Position numbers and translations under genes: made by a program. From the NCBI GenBank assembly GCA_947184155.2, contig CAMXCT020000494.1, positions 67,501 through 131,500 of the forward strand: a DNA stretch of 64,000 nucleotides, in the 5' to 3' direction. Under the pieces are notes generated by a model that saw only the letters and a list, made by a program, of their open reading frames with translations, did no database searches and had not been told where the DNA came from. Positions 41,845 through 50,239 of this stretch are shown in pieces. Source of the stretch: Cladocopium goreaui (lineage: Eukaryota; Sar; Dinophyceae; Suessiales; Symbiodiniaceae). The first letter of the stretch is position 1, and each line of letters starts with the position of its first letter.

Positions 41845-43195
41845 AGAGCGTAGATGTGAGAAACACCAGTTTGCCTGCCAACCGATGTGCTAAGTCACTG
41901 GATAGCATGTTGGTATCCAGTGCTGTCTGGATTGTCTTGCATGCTCTTTGACAGCGATCTGGATGAGGTGAGAGGATGATCTTGTCCTCCTTGATGTGCA
42001 TGATGATGCCCAAGACCTTCTGTTGAGCCGCCGGTGCAAGAGCTTTCCTCTCTTTCATCCGCAGGCCAAGGGTTCGCATCAACCGTGTAAACTCTGAGAA
42101 ACCGCTTTGGACCAGTGGGGCAGGCTCCACGCCTATGAAGTCATCAACATAGTGGCCCAGTGGGGTCCCCAGTAGTCGTCTGCTGAGGAACATGATGCTG
42201 TCAGCAGCCCTGTTGAAGTTCCATACCGAACTCACTGCCCCGAAGGTCATGGCATGGTGTTGCAGCAAAACCGGACCGCCCGGTGTCATGAGGACGCAAT
42301 AACAATCCGTTGGGTCTCGTACCGGAAACTGTCGGTAGGCCCCATCCAGGTCCTGTGCCCACACAAGGGAGGCTTCTTCCCCAGGTGGTGTGGCAAGGGC
42401 CAGCTCCGTGAAGGTCCGTATGTCATGATGATGAGGGACATCATGTGCAATCACGGTGGCATTGTGACCGGACCGACGAAAATCTTCGCATCGCCGGATC
42501 TTGTCAGATTGTACCACGCTGAAGCAGAAGCTGGTGCTGATCTCTTGGCTGGGTAGAGGGCGCAAAGGCATGTCATCGATGGTTGTGGTGGGAACCGGCC
42601 ACCAATCGGGAGCCCGATAAGGCCCAGACATGCGCCCCTTCGCCAGCTCAGTTCGAAGTTCATCCTGCATGGTGGCCCATTCAGGGTCTACCCTCTTGCT
42701 GAGTAACTTCCGCATGGTGTATTGCCTGTTGTTGCGGAGGAAGGCCTCCGAGGTCACAGGAAATTCATATCTGCTGTCTGTTCGTGGGAGCCAACCTGAA
42801 CCGGCATGCAGCTCACCCATCACTTTGAACCCTCGCTGTAGGTCATCGGACAAGTCGTCCAGGCCCGGCATCCGCACAAGGCGGAGTAGGTGTAGGAGCA
42901 ATGGGATCTGAGAGATCTGGTTGTGATCTTTGTTGAAGTAGACTTGGGCGACATGGTGAGGCAAAGATTCCCACCATTGTGTTGTCCCATCTGCCCAGTC
43001 TGATGCCATCTGTTCAATCTCGTCCACAATCTCGGACCTCATGCGAGGGAGGCTGCCGCCAATGATGTTGCGGAGGTCGGCACATTGTTGCAGCCCCGGT
43101 TCAAGCCGGGGGCCGTTGCATTGGGTGTGTCGCCACAATGGCTGCCTTCCAATGTTCCCACATAGATCCTGTCTGGGCGACACAGATGGCCTCAC
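41588..43195 (-). CDS. Reverse transcriptase of the recombinase retroelement
   Basis: 535-residue frame. RT motifs seen: SLVWAQDLDGAYRQFPVRD (catalytic Asp, DIRS-like DLxxAY), GGPVLLQHHAMTFGAVSSVW, and GHYVDDFIGVE with the YVDD box. A thumb segment HRLAGKLVFLTSTLFGQLGK follows. It copies the element RNA. The frame overlaps the DNMT frame by about 95 bases. The two become continuous if one base is skipped in a run of five C (43108-43112), giving ...HPMQRPRLEPGLQQ. The protein is therefore probably made as a DNMT-RT fusion, or the run has gained a base. No independent start is convincing. Confidence 0.85.
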   Translation of the reverse strand: MRPSVSPRQDLCGNIGRQPLWRHTQCNGPRLEPGLQQCADLRNIIGGSLPRMRSEIVDEIEQMASDWADGTTQWWESLPHHVAQVYFNKDHNQISQIPLLLHLLRLVRMPGLDDLSDDLQRGFKVMGELHAGSGWLPRTDSRYEFPVTSEAFLRNNRQYTMRKLLSKRVDPEWATMQDELRTELAKGRMSGPYRAPDWWPVPTTTIDDMPLRPLPSQEISTSFCFSVVQSDKIRRCEDFRRSGHNATVIAHDVPHHHDIRTFTELALATPPGEEASLVWAQDLDGAYRQFPVRDPTDCYCVLMTPGGPVLLQHHAMTFGAVSSVWNFNRAADSIMFLSRRLLGTPLGHYVDDFIGVEPAPLVQSGFSEFTRLMRTLGLRMKERKALAPAAQQKVLGIIMHIKEDKIILSPHPDRCQRACKTIQTALDTNMLSSDLAHRLAGKLVFLTSTLFGQLGKAALQPLYARAHGLSEGDHSGQLNFALSPIDIAGPAASDQTTGDPTTTESASCCDLLRRLLRHRWPDTLTGIFFDTQTMA

Positions 43196-44381
43196 TCGGC
43201 CATCGCCCTGGGCCGATCTGTGGTTCCAGCGGTTGCAGGATGTTCAGCATGGTCTGCATCGCTGTGTGTCTGGGTTGTGGAGCTGGAGTGGCCGCTGCAG
43301 TCATGAGCATGGACTGTAAGACAAGCATCATGATGAACTTGGCCGAGCCGATGTGCCAGCCGTTTGCAAGCATCCGGTGTCTGGCACGTTCCGACACTCC
43401 AGGCACAGCTGTGTACCATCTCGGCAACTGGTGTAGCTGTTCTTTGGCCTCTGGGGGCGGAACAGTCATGCTTCCATCTGCTGCGTGGAGAAGGGCTTCT
43501 GGAGAGTATTGCCACGGAGCGAACGACCGTCCGTCCTGCAGCCACCTTGCCTTCTGCTCCGGGTCGATCTTGCCCCTCAGCTTCTTCGGCGCCGGACGGC
43601 CATCGTCAGATGGGGCCGGGGTTGTCAGGCACGGCATGCGCCTGTCATGCGTCGCCACCGCCGTGTGAAGACGGAGGCCATCCAGCTGCAAGTCTGTCTC
43701 TTCTTGGAGCTGCGTGTCATGGTGGAGGCGGTGGTATTTCTGATTCTTTGACCACCTCAGCCGCTTCCCTGTGATGGGGTTCGTCCGGGTGCGGCTCCAA
43801 TCCACTCGTGTCCACCACAGGCGTGGGCGGTTGATCAGTCCAAAGTCTTGTGCATCAGCCAAGACGGTGTTGCAGTCAAGGAGACCTGCGAAGTGATCTG
43901 CCTCTCCTTTGTCCATCACCACGTTCTCTGTGATGTGGCCCGTCCTCTTGTGAGGTATGTCCATCTCCACCTTGCGGATGAACTCACAGTATGGTGCATC
44001 GTCACGAATTCGTGAGAAATCAGGGCATGGAGGAGCTGATGCAAAGAGCACGAGCTTGGTGCCCTCTGGATCATGACGATGTATAGCACGGGCAACTTCT
44101 GCAGGGTCATCTTTGAGGAAGTCACCACGTATCACTGCCTCTGGATGACGTGCTTTCAGCACCTCCAGGCAATCACTGTCTACCTCCCAGGCAATGTGTA
44201 AAGAGATGTCCGCAACCAAGCCCTTGAGGATCAGTGCAGCCGATCCGATGCCATCAAAGCAGCTGAGAAGAATGACTTCTTCTTCCACTCTCTGAAAAAC
44301 CTGGCCTAACGTGGCCGCTGGTGGTGTGCTGGGTGGAGGGTACCCAGTGTTGTCGGGTGTCATGGGATCCACCTGTCCCAT
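43101..44381 (-). CDS. C5-cytosine DNA methyltransferase carried by the retroelement
   Basis: Transfers methyl groups from S-adenosylmethionine to cytosine C5. All core motifs are visible in order: motif I ILLSCFDGIGSAALILKG, and motif IV FASAPPCPDFSRIRDDAP with the catalytic Cys codon at 44027-44025. Next come motif VI TENVVMDKGEADHF and motif VIII-like DAQDFGLINRPRLWW. Motif X is MLANGWHIGSAKFIMM. A target-recognition region lies between VIII and X. The motif style is closest to DNMT3/bacterial-like enzymes with an NRPRLWW element. The frame is the same as the upstream Gag-like ORF, separated only by a UAG (44399-44397) and five codons, so readthrough would give Gag-DNMT. It looks catalytically intact. 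DNMTs inside dinoflagellate retrotransposons have published precedent. Confidence 0.88.
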   Translation of the reverse strand: MGQVDPMTPDNTGYPPPSTPPAATLGQVFQRVEEEVILLSCFDGIGSAALILKGLVADISLHIAWEVDSDCLEVLKARHPEAVIRGDFLKDDPAEVARAIHRHDPEGTKLVLFASAPPCPDFSRIRDDAPYCEFIRKVEMDIPHKRTGHITENVVMDKGEADHFAGLLDCNTVLADAQDFGLINRPRLWWTRVDWSRTRTNPITGKRLRWSKNQKYHRLHHDTQLQEETDLQLDGLRLHTAVATHDRRMPCLTTPAPSDDGRPAPKKLRGKIDPEQKARWLQDGRSFAPWQYSPEALLHAADGSMTVPPPEAKEQLHQLPRWYTAVPGVSERARHRMLANGWHIGSAKFIMMLVLQSMLMTAAATPAPQPRHTAMQTMLNILQPLEPQIGPGRWPSEAICVAQTGSMWEHWKAAIVATHPMQRPPA

Positions 44382-44396
44382 GACCCCGTGCTGTCC

Positions 44397-45611
44397 CTAC
44401 TTGGACGGCGTCTTCCAATCGGAAGACCATGAATCCTTTTGCCAGGCTTGTTTGTCCTCGTGTCTTGGGGATCCTTGCCATTGGTTCTGCGCTTTGCCAG
44501 ATCGGTCAGAGGCACTCCCAGGCCAAGTCTTGGTTGGCCTTGAGTACGGGCTTGGTCGAGTGCCTTTTCCTGACTTTGTGGAGCCCTTGCCATAACCCTT
44601 CACCTCAGTCTTAGACGGACTGGTGTTGACCGGTTTCTTGGTTGTCTGAGTAGGTTCACGGCTCATGCATTCGGTGAACGAGTCATAGTCTTTCATGATG
44701 ACCGACGTAGCCTCCACAAAGGTGCGGCCCCCACGCATCTCCAGTGCCAGCTTCCAGGAGACTGTCATCCAGAACTGGGCGAGCTGGTCGGTCTTCTGGG
44801 GCCTGCTGCGTACCAGGCGAACAAGCCAGTCGAAGAAGGCATGGACTGCTTGTTCCGTGCCCATCTTGCACAGGATGAAGCACCATCTGATGCTGGCCAA
44901 ACCGTCCAAGATCGCCAAGACACTTCGTGGCTGCCATGGCTCCTCAGGTGCCGCCACCAATTGTTCACCTGTGAGGGTGAGCTTGGTCACGCTGCGCTCC
45001 CTCTTTGCCAACGGGTTGGGCTCACCGTTCGCCTGAAAGGTGCGGATGGAGATCACTTCACCCAGCAGCACCGGCGTGTAAGACTTGCTGGTCTCGTGCT
45101 CGTGTAAGACCCTGGCAATCACAGATTCTGCACCAAGCAGTTCTTGAACCGGGAACACTCTGTCCTGCCCGGCGATCTGCTGCGTCTGAAAGTCCTGGAC
45201 CAGTGATGCCCATCTTCCGGGGGCTAATGTCTTTGGGATCTTGTCCTCAGTGCTGGTTGCAGGAGACCCTGTTGAGGAGTTGGCCGGTGTGGCCGGTTTG
45301 GGCTTGGCTGCGATCTGAGCTGCCTCCCATGCTTGTTTCGCCATCATCCACATGTGCAGCAAGACTGCTTTGGCGATGGGCTTGTCATTCTCAGGAACCT
45401 TGAGGACGGTGCCATCATCACGTGACCATCCTTGGAGAAGGGGTTGGATCAAGGTCTGTTCCAAACTGTCTTCATCCCGGCTCAACAAGGCCAGTGTGGC
45501 CGGTGTCTTGATGCCTCTGAGCTCGAGGTACTCATTGATCACGGCTCCCGCTGCCGCGTCCCTAGCTATGTCAGCCAGTGAGACTGGTGCCAGCGACAAC
45601 ACCATGGTCAC
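44397..45611 (-). CDS. Gag-like protein of the recombinase retroelement
   Basis: 404 residues starting MTMVLSLAPVSLADIARDAA. The N-terminal half is helical (YLELRGIKTPATLALLSRDE; LLHMWMMAKQAWEAAQIAAK). A globular middle (FDWLVRLVRSRPQKTDQLAQ) is followed by a basic Lys/Ser/Gly/Trp-rich tail that could bind nucleic acid. No zinc knuckle. The assignment as Gag rests on position and on the basic tail, not on a recognised domain. It ends in UAG followed by GGA CAG, with the DNMT open in the same frame. Confidence 0.55.
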   Translation of the reverse strand: MTMVLSLAPVSLADIARDAAAGAVINEYLELRGIKTPATLALLSRDEDSLEQTLIQPLLQGWSRDDGTVLKVPENDKPIAKAVLLHMWMMAKQAWEAAQIAAKPKPATPANSSTGSPATSTEDKIPKTLAPGRWASLVQDFQTQQIAGQDRVFPVQELLGAESVIARVLHEHETSKSYTPVLLGEVISIRTFQANGEPNPLAKRERSVTKLTLTGEQLVAAPEEPWQPRSVLAILDGLASIRWCFILCKMGTEQAVHAFFDWLVRLVRSRPQKTDQLAQFWMTVSWKLALEMRGGRTFVEATSVIMKDYDSFTECMSREPTQTTKKPVNTSPSKTEVKGYGKGSTKSGKGTRPSPYSRPTKTWPGSASDRSGKAQNQWQGSPRHEDKQAWQKDSWSSDWKTPSK

Positions 45612-46012
45612 TGTTGGAGTGCGCTGGGTTTCGTTTCAGCCAGGCTGCAGAAGTTATTCATGCATGAAATACCAGAAACTGCAGTCAAAGAATGTACACG
45701 TCCGAAGAAAGTGGCAACTTGGTCCATGGCCGCAGGCTGTTCCGTTGCCAGAAGCAGAATTGAACAGCGAACGAACCACGACCAAGCGCGTCACCAACCC
45801 CAAACGCGAAGGGCAGGAGGTCTCGCATGACTGAACAACCTGATTTAGAAACAGTTGAAAAACCAACGGCCAAAAATCAGCAACAAATGAAAATAAATCA
45901 CAACCCGAACTGAGGAATGCAGAGGTCAACGACTCGTGTCATGTCTGTGGCAAACTGCTGGACTGTCTTTTTCAATGCCTGCTGATCGAGTCAGCTCTCC
46001 CGCTGGAGCTGT

Positions 46013-47721
46013 CTATTCCTCCTCAGCGCTGCTTGCTGAGGAGGCCTCTAATTCGGTAATATCGGACGAGTCATCGCTGCTGTCCGAGCTGGAATCGTTG
46101 CCTAAATTAAAACATTTCCGGCATCGCCTCGCGCCATCCTGCTCATTGGCAGTTCTCAAAAACGTGCGACTGCCGTAGCACCAGCCACATGGTGTCCGCC
46201 ATTTCGACGGTTCGCTGCTGTCCTCATATTGCGAGGCACGATGAAGGATCTTCGCCCTCGGACGAAAGACAAAGGTCTGAGCTGGCACCTGCACGGCCTG
46301 CTTCACCTGCTCAAGTTCTGCCTGCAGACTGCGAACCGCAGCTGCAAAGGCCTTAGGCCTGGCGGCTGGGGGCCTCTGTTGCACGGCCGGTTGGCTCGCC
46401 GAGGCCTTGGGCTCTGGCTGCATGACTTGCATCTGGAGCTTGAATGAGCCAGAGGCCTCCTCTGACAAGACCTGCTGAGGAATGTTCGGAACACGGCTGA
46501 GGGCACTGTCCTGGGTGTACCGCAACACTGCTGTGCTGGTCCACCGACCCAGCAGTTGGATCAGGGCAAGCTCAACCCCTGAGCTCGACAGCATTTGTGC
46601 GCCAGAAACCTCAAAACATGTCCATGATACCGCTGTGTGTCCTGTCCTTCTGGGCCAGGTCGGGTCAGAGAAGTCCCGGTCTTGGCAATGACCCTTCTGA
46701 TGGCCTCGATGAAAGTCTGCTTCGAGGCTGTCTTGCCCTCCTCATCTGGGAAAAGAGGGATACGTGTACGAGAGCCTCCACAGGGGTGTGACTCTAAACG
46801 TAGAAGGTGTCGTTCAGCGCTGTGCCAAACGCACATGCCATGGACCTTCACTCCACAGCTACAAGTGAGGGATCTCTCGGTGAATCTGCCCCATTGGTCG
46901 GTCTTGTGAATCGGGATACTGAGGCAAACCTCATGCCCTTCCAACCTGAGGTCGCAGGCGCGAGCACTGGCCAACTCCGATTCCCGGAGCATGAACCACA
47001 GGCCGATCATGGCCATGTCTCTACAATGTGAGACGTTCGCAAACGAGAAAGGCTCCTCATCCATAGTTGGTGCAATGTTGCCCAACAACAAACCGTTGAA
47101 GGCATCCTTGAGGCGACTCTCACCTAGTCCTCTCTGAATTGAACGAATGCAGTCACGGATGCCCATCTTGACTATGGCGGGAATTGGTGTCTTGAGAGCC
47201 CTTTGCTGATGCCCACAAATGGCCTGAAAATATACGGCGGCACTGCGATACCCTCCCGCTTTCAAGGAGGCCCCGAAACACCTGATGTTCTGGTTGTCCA
47301 AAGGGAAAGCCGCCACCTCCCAGGCACGGCAGATGGCCATGTAGGTCCTGACTCTGGCCTCCACGGCCGGGTTTGTTGACCTGGCGAGGACGTCTTGGTC
47401 CAACATCTGCAGGGACTTCTGTCTCTGATTGGGTAGTGCTGCCTCCAGAGCAGCCTGAAGGCAAGCACGTTTGCCCATGTTTCGAACCGGTAAATCGTCC
47501 CGGTGGGCCTGGCCTGGAGAGGTCACCGGTCCCGCTGCCGGGCTCTCCGAGGCGGCCAATATGGCCTCTAGCTGCCAGTGTGGCACACCAGCACCATGGA
47601 GCGTGTCGTATTGCAACACCAACTGGTTGATACTGACTACGCCGTGGCGGATGAGATCAGGGGCTAATCGTTCCAGGCTGGCCCGTCTTAGGGCGTCCCA
47701 GAGCTCTCCTATGTTCGACAT
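46013..47721 (-). pseudogene. Tyrosine recombinase of the retroelement, one-base frameshift
   Basis: Two frames, 47721-46561 and 46594-46013, together form a DIRS-type tyrosine recombinase, the enzyme that integrates the circular DNA. The first has the Arg box (GLWFMLRESELASARACDLR) and HGHVLR with the second Arg. The second continues SGAQMLSSSGVELALIQLLG and then GRWTSTAVLRYTQD with the nucleophile Tyr. The frame is lost right after HGHVLR at about 46608-46611. One extra G there would join the parts. Beyond the catalytic core is a 150-residue extension with a CX2C...CX2C pair (CGWC, CRKC) and an acidic Ser/Asp/Glu tail. Either a null allele, a sequencing indel, or a programmed shift. Confidence 0.75.
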
Positions 47722-48098
47722 GGTCGGCTGCGATGTTAATCAAATGAATTGCAACTGCATGCAAACAACCACAACATGAGCAAGTAACTCAACAGCAATC
47801 ATGGTGCAAACCTATGAACCTGCCTACAATGGTCATGGACGATTGCAGCAAAGCCAAATGAAGGGCGATGAGCCCACGTGAAATGAAAGAAGCAAACTGA
47901 AACGCTGCACAACTGTAACAACTGGAAGTAGTGATGGAGTCGATCGGTCTGCTGATCAACTTCTTTTTCACTAACGCAAGCTGCATGTCTCAAAATGGCC
48001 GAATTGGCCCGACTGGCATGGATACCGGACGTCGGTGGCACGTCAATGCTAAGCCCGACTGTGACGTGGGTCTGTCTCATGTAGTCCCATCATTGGTG

Positions 48099-48673
48099 TC
48101 ATTGGGTCTGTTGGCCTGCGATCATGGCCATCTGAAGCCTGTCCTGAGTACGCTCGATCAGCGCAGTCTGCATGCGCCACTGGTAACTTTTCAGGATCGA
48201 CTGGATGAGATTCAGGGCAGGGAATATGTCATAATATCTCATTTCTTCTATGGCCAATATGGCCGAGTACATCCTGCGATCGGCACGAGTGCCTGACTCT
48301 GTGTCCTTCTCCAGGCGCCAACGGACCATGCTGTCTGTGGCTAACTCCAATTCGGTTCGAAGCTCTGTCATGCTCTGTGCAATCTCCTGCATCGACGGTT
48401 GGTCCGAGCCCTCGGTCCACGAAAATCACCTTCAGCCATGGCGGCCGTAGATTCCGCGGCCAAGGGGCCAATCACGGCCAACATCTGCACCAGCGTCAGA
48501 CTCAGAGCTCGAATTGGGTTATCTCCACTGAGGGTCCAATGGTCGAGGGCGGCCGTTACGGCCATGAGGAGAAGGCCCACCACCGGGCTCGCAATCGCTT
48601 CTGGGAAGCACGAGTTGCGCGCATTCTGCGCATCTGCAACCTGCTCCATAAGAGCAATGGCGAGGGCAGCCAT
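48099..48673 (-). CDS. First ORF of the retroelement, unknown, one frame change
   Basis: The frame 48673-48368 (MAALAIALMEQVADAQNARN, two hydrophobic helices PVVGLLLMAVTAAL and LVQMLAVIGPLAAES) continues in another frame as 48392-48099 (MQEIAQSMTELRTELELATD, helical). One missing G near 48418 would fuse them as ...DFRG-TEGSDQPSMQEIAQ. I do not recognise the protein. It could be a membrane-associated accessory factor or a Gag fragment. Confidence 0.45.
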
Positions 48674-48698
48674 GGCTCAGTCGAGGTCTACCTGGACC

Positions 48699-48785
48699 TG
48701 TTTTTGGGCAGCTCGAGCCCTTATAGCTACACGTTTGGCAGCTTAACACTTCCTCCAGATGTTCCTGCGCACACATGTGCTACTA
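48699..48785 (-). repeat. Split repeat A1 (outer 5' end)
   Basis: 87 bp, one base different from A2. It forms the outer 5' end of the element in the minus-strand sense. Confidence 0.9.
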
Positions 48786-49003
48786 TACACCATATTTATA
48801 CATCATGGTTTATACATGTGTATACATTTATCATTTATGATTGGTTTATCATTGGTTTATCATGGTTTATACATCCCAGTTTTTGACATGTCTTCGGAAA
48901 TACGATGCTAAACCATGATACACCTCTAAAATCCGGGGTACTGTCTATCCATTTTTTGCATCCAGCTTGTCCGCAAGATGAAATAACAGTTGTGCAGTCA
49001 CCG

Positions 49004-49041
49004 TCACGCCTCGGCTTTCTCCAGCTTGTAGTTCTTCTTGT
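49004..49041 (-). CDS. Possible terminal exon of an unknown gene
   Basis: After a CCAG acceptor the minus strand reads YKKNYKLEKAEA then stop. A lysine-rich tail like this occurs in many small proteins. The preceding exon may lie near 49250-49160, but three frames are open there. Confidence 0.25.
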
Positions 49042-49292
49042 ACCTGGAAACCATGGAAACTCCAGATATTGGGACTAGAATTCGAATATTGCTGTGGAAT
49101 GAGACAGAACATAGAACCTCTGTTAAACATTCTCAAACTTGACTCCCGTTGCGAGGATCTCACCACTTGCTTTTCGGCCACAAAGCTGCCCAAAAACTCC
49201 ATTTTAAATCCCACAGATTCACATCTTTGACCACGCGCAGCGGGGCGTGGTGGCCCAACGATTTCCAGCAAGGATTCTTCGAAGTCAGGACG

Positions 49293-50192
49293 TCAGGACG
49301 TCACATCGGCCACCGTGAAGCCAAAGATCTTCACGGATTCATCGACATTGAGGCGCAACTTTAAATCGACATGGCCACCACCCAACCAGAATTGACCAGA
49401 GGCCAGCTTGGTAATTTCATCGCTGAGCACCATGGGAAGATCCTGTGTTGCAACCGAGGATTTTCCCATGGAAAAAGATTTAACGGGAAAGGTCAGGGGC
49501 CTATTGGTCGTAGATTAACACACGGTGTGAAACCTCAGTTTCATGAAATATTCTCATCCAAATTGCTTAGTCTCATCATCCCAGGTATGATGGACAAAAT
49601 CAGAAACAACCCATGGTACCGGCACCTGCCCCAGTGGTGTCACAGCATTGTGCCCGCAGCCCGTCATCTCTTGACAAGCAGTTCCTTCCAAAAGTCGCAT
49701 GTTATACTGTTTCTTTCCAAGTGGTGGAAGACCTTTTGCACTTTCCATCCCTTGAACCACCTTGATCAGTTTCTCCTTATGAAGCTTTGCCACATATTGT
49801 ACAATCACCAGCACACAGCGTACACGGCCTGCTTCACTGCTGGCATCTAGCTTAGTGTTTTCCAAAACCACGCTCTTGCACAATTCCTCCACAGAATTGG
49901 CACTCAATCTGTCACGTCTCCATTCCAGGGATTGCTCATAGTATGGAGGATCTGCATCAACCGCTAACAGCAAGGATGAAAGGTTCAGTGCTTTGGCTTT
50001 GTCTTCCATGGCCTTTTGCACCTCCTCCACCGACCCATCCGCTCCGTTCGCTCCGTTGTCTGCCACCGGATTGGTCGGGACCGGATCCTTCGGACCCTTC
50101 GGATGCGCTGCAGTGACAACCTTGGTGAGGAGCACTGCGGAAGACAGCACCAACGGCAGGCCACATGAGCGCAGGTCATCTAAGGAGGACAT
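49293..50192 (-). CDS. YbaK/aminoacyl-tRNA-deacylase-associated domain protein, two exons
   Basis: YbaK-type domains hydrolyse mischarged aminoacyl-tRNAs; eukaryotic stand-alone members are less well known. Exon 1 (50192-49626) starts MSSLDDLRSCGLPLVLSSAV. It carries DADPPYYEQSLEWRRDRL, then ELCKSVVLENT with the conserved Lys, then VLVIVQYVAKLHKEKLIKVV and EMTGCGHNAVTPLG. A GT-AG intron (49625-49443, 183 bp) follows. Exon 2 (49442-49293) reads DLPMVLSDEITKLASGQFWL, GGGHVDLKLRL, VADVTS, stop. The join restores the family signature HNAVTP..... (I/M)VLSD and the WLGGGxVDLKL motif. 238 residues in all; an in-frame Met also exists at 50237. The hydrophobic N-terminus might be a signal anchor or transit sequence. 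An 8-bp duplication (ACGTCCTG) lies at the stop. Confidence 0.85.
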
Positions 50193-50239
50193 GATGTGGC
50201 GGCTGATGCAGCTGGGGGGTGTAAACAGCTTCTGCAAAA

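Larger units (their letters stand above)
40600..48785 (-). mobile_element. Tyrosine-recombinase retroelement (DIRS/Ngaro/VIPER-like) with a DNA methyltransferase
   Basis: An 8.2-kb element read on the minus strand. It is bounded by split direct repeats A1 (48785-48699) and B1-A2-B2 (41020-40890, 40889-40803, 40730-40600), the arrangement of PAT/Ngaro-type elements. The gene order 5'-3' is unknown ORF, tyrosine recombinase, Gag-like, C5 DNA methyltransferase, RT, RNase H. The recombinase ahead of RT recalls VIPER more than classical DIRS. B copies are identical over 131 bp and A copies differ at one base, so insertion is recent. Nevertheless the genes are divided by four or five single-base frame changes and one in-frame UAG. 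No target duplication is visible, as expected for recombinase-mediated insertion. Confidence 0.88.

Noticed and set aside
41237-43668. Plus-strand ORFs of 75-176 residues across the retroelement
   Set aside because: The opposite strand carries RT and DNMT with catalytic motifs in order, so the plus-strand frames are antisense shadows.
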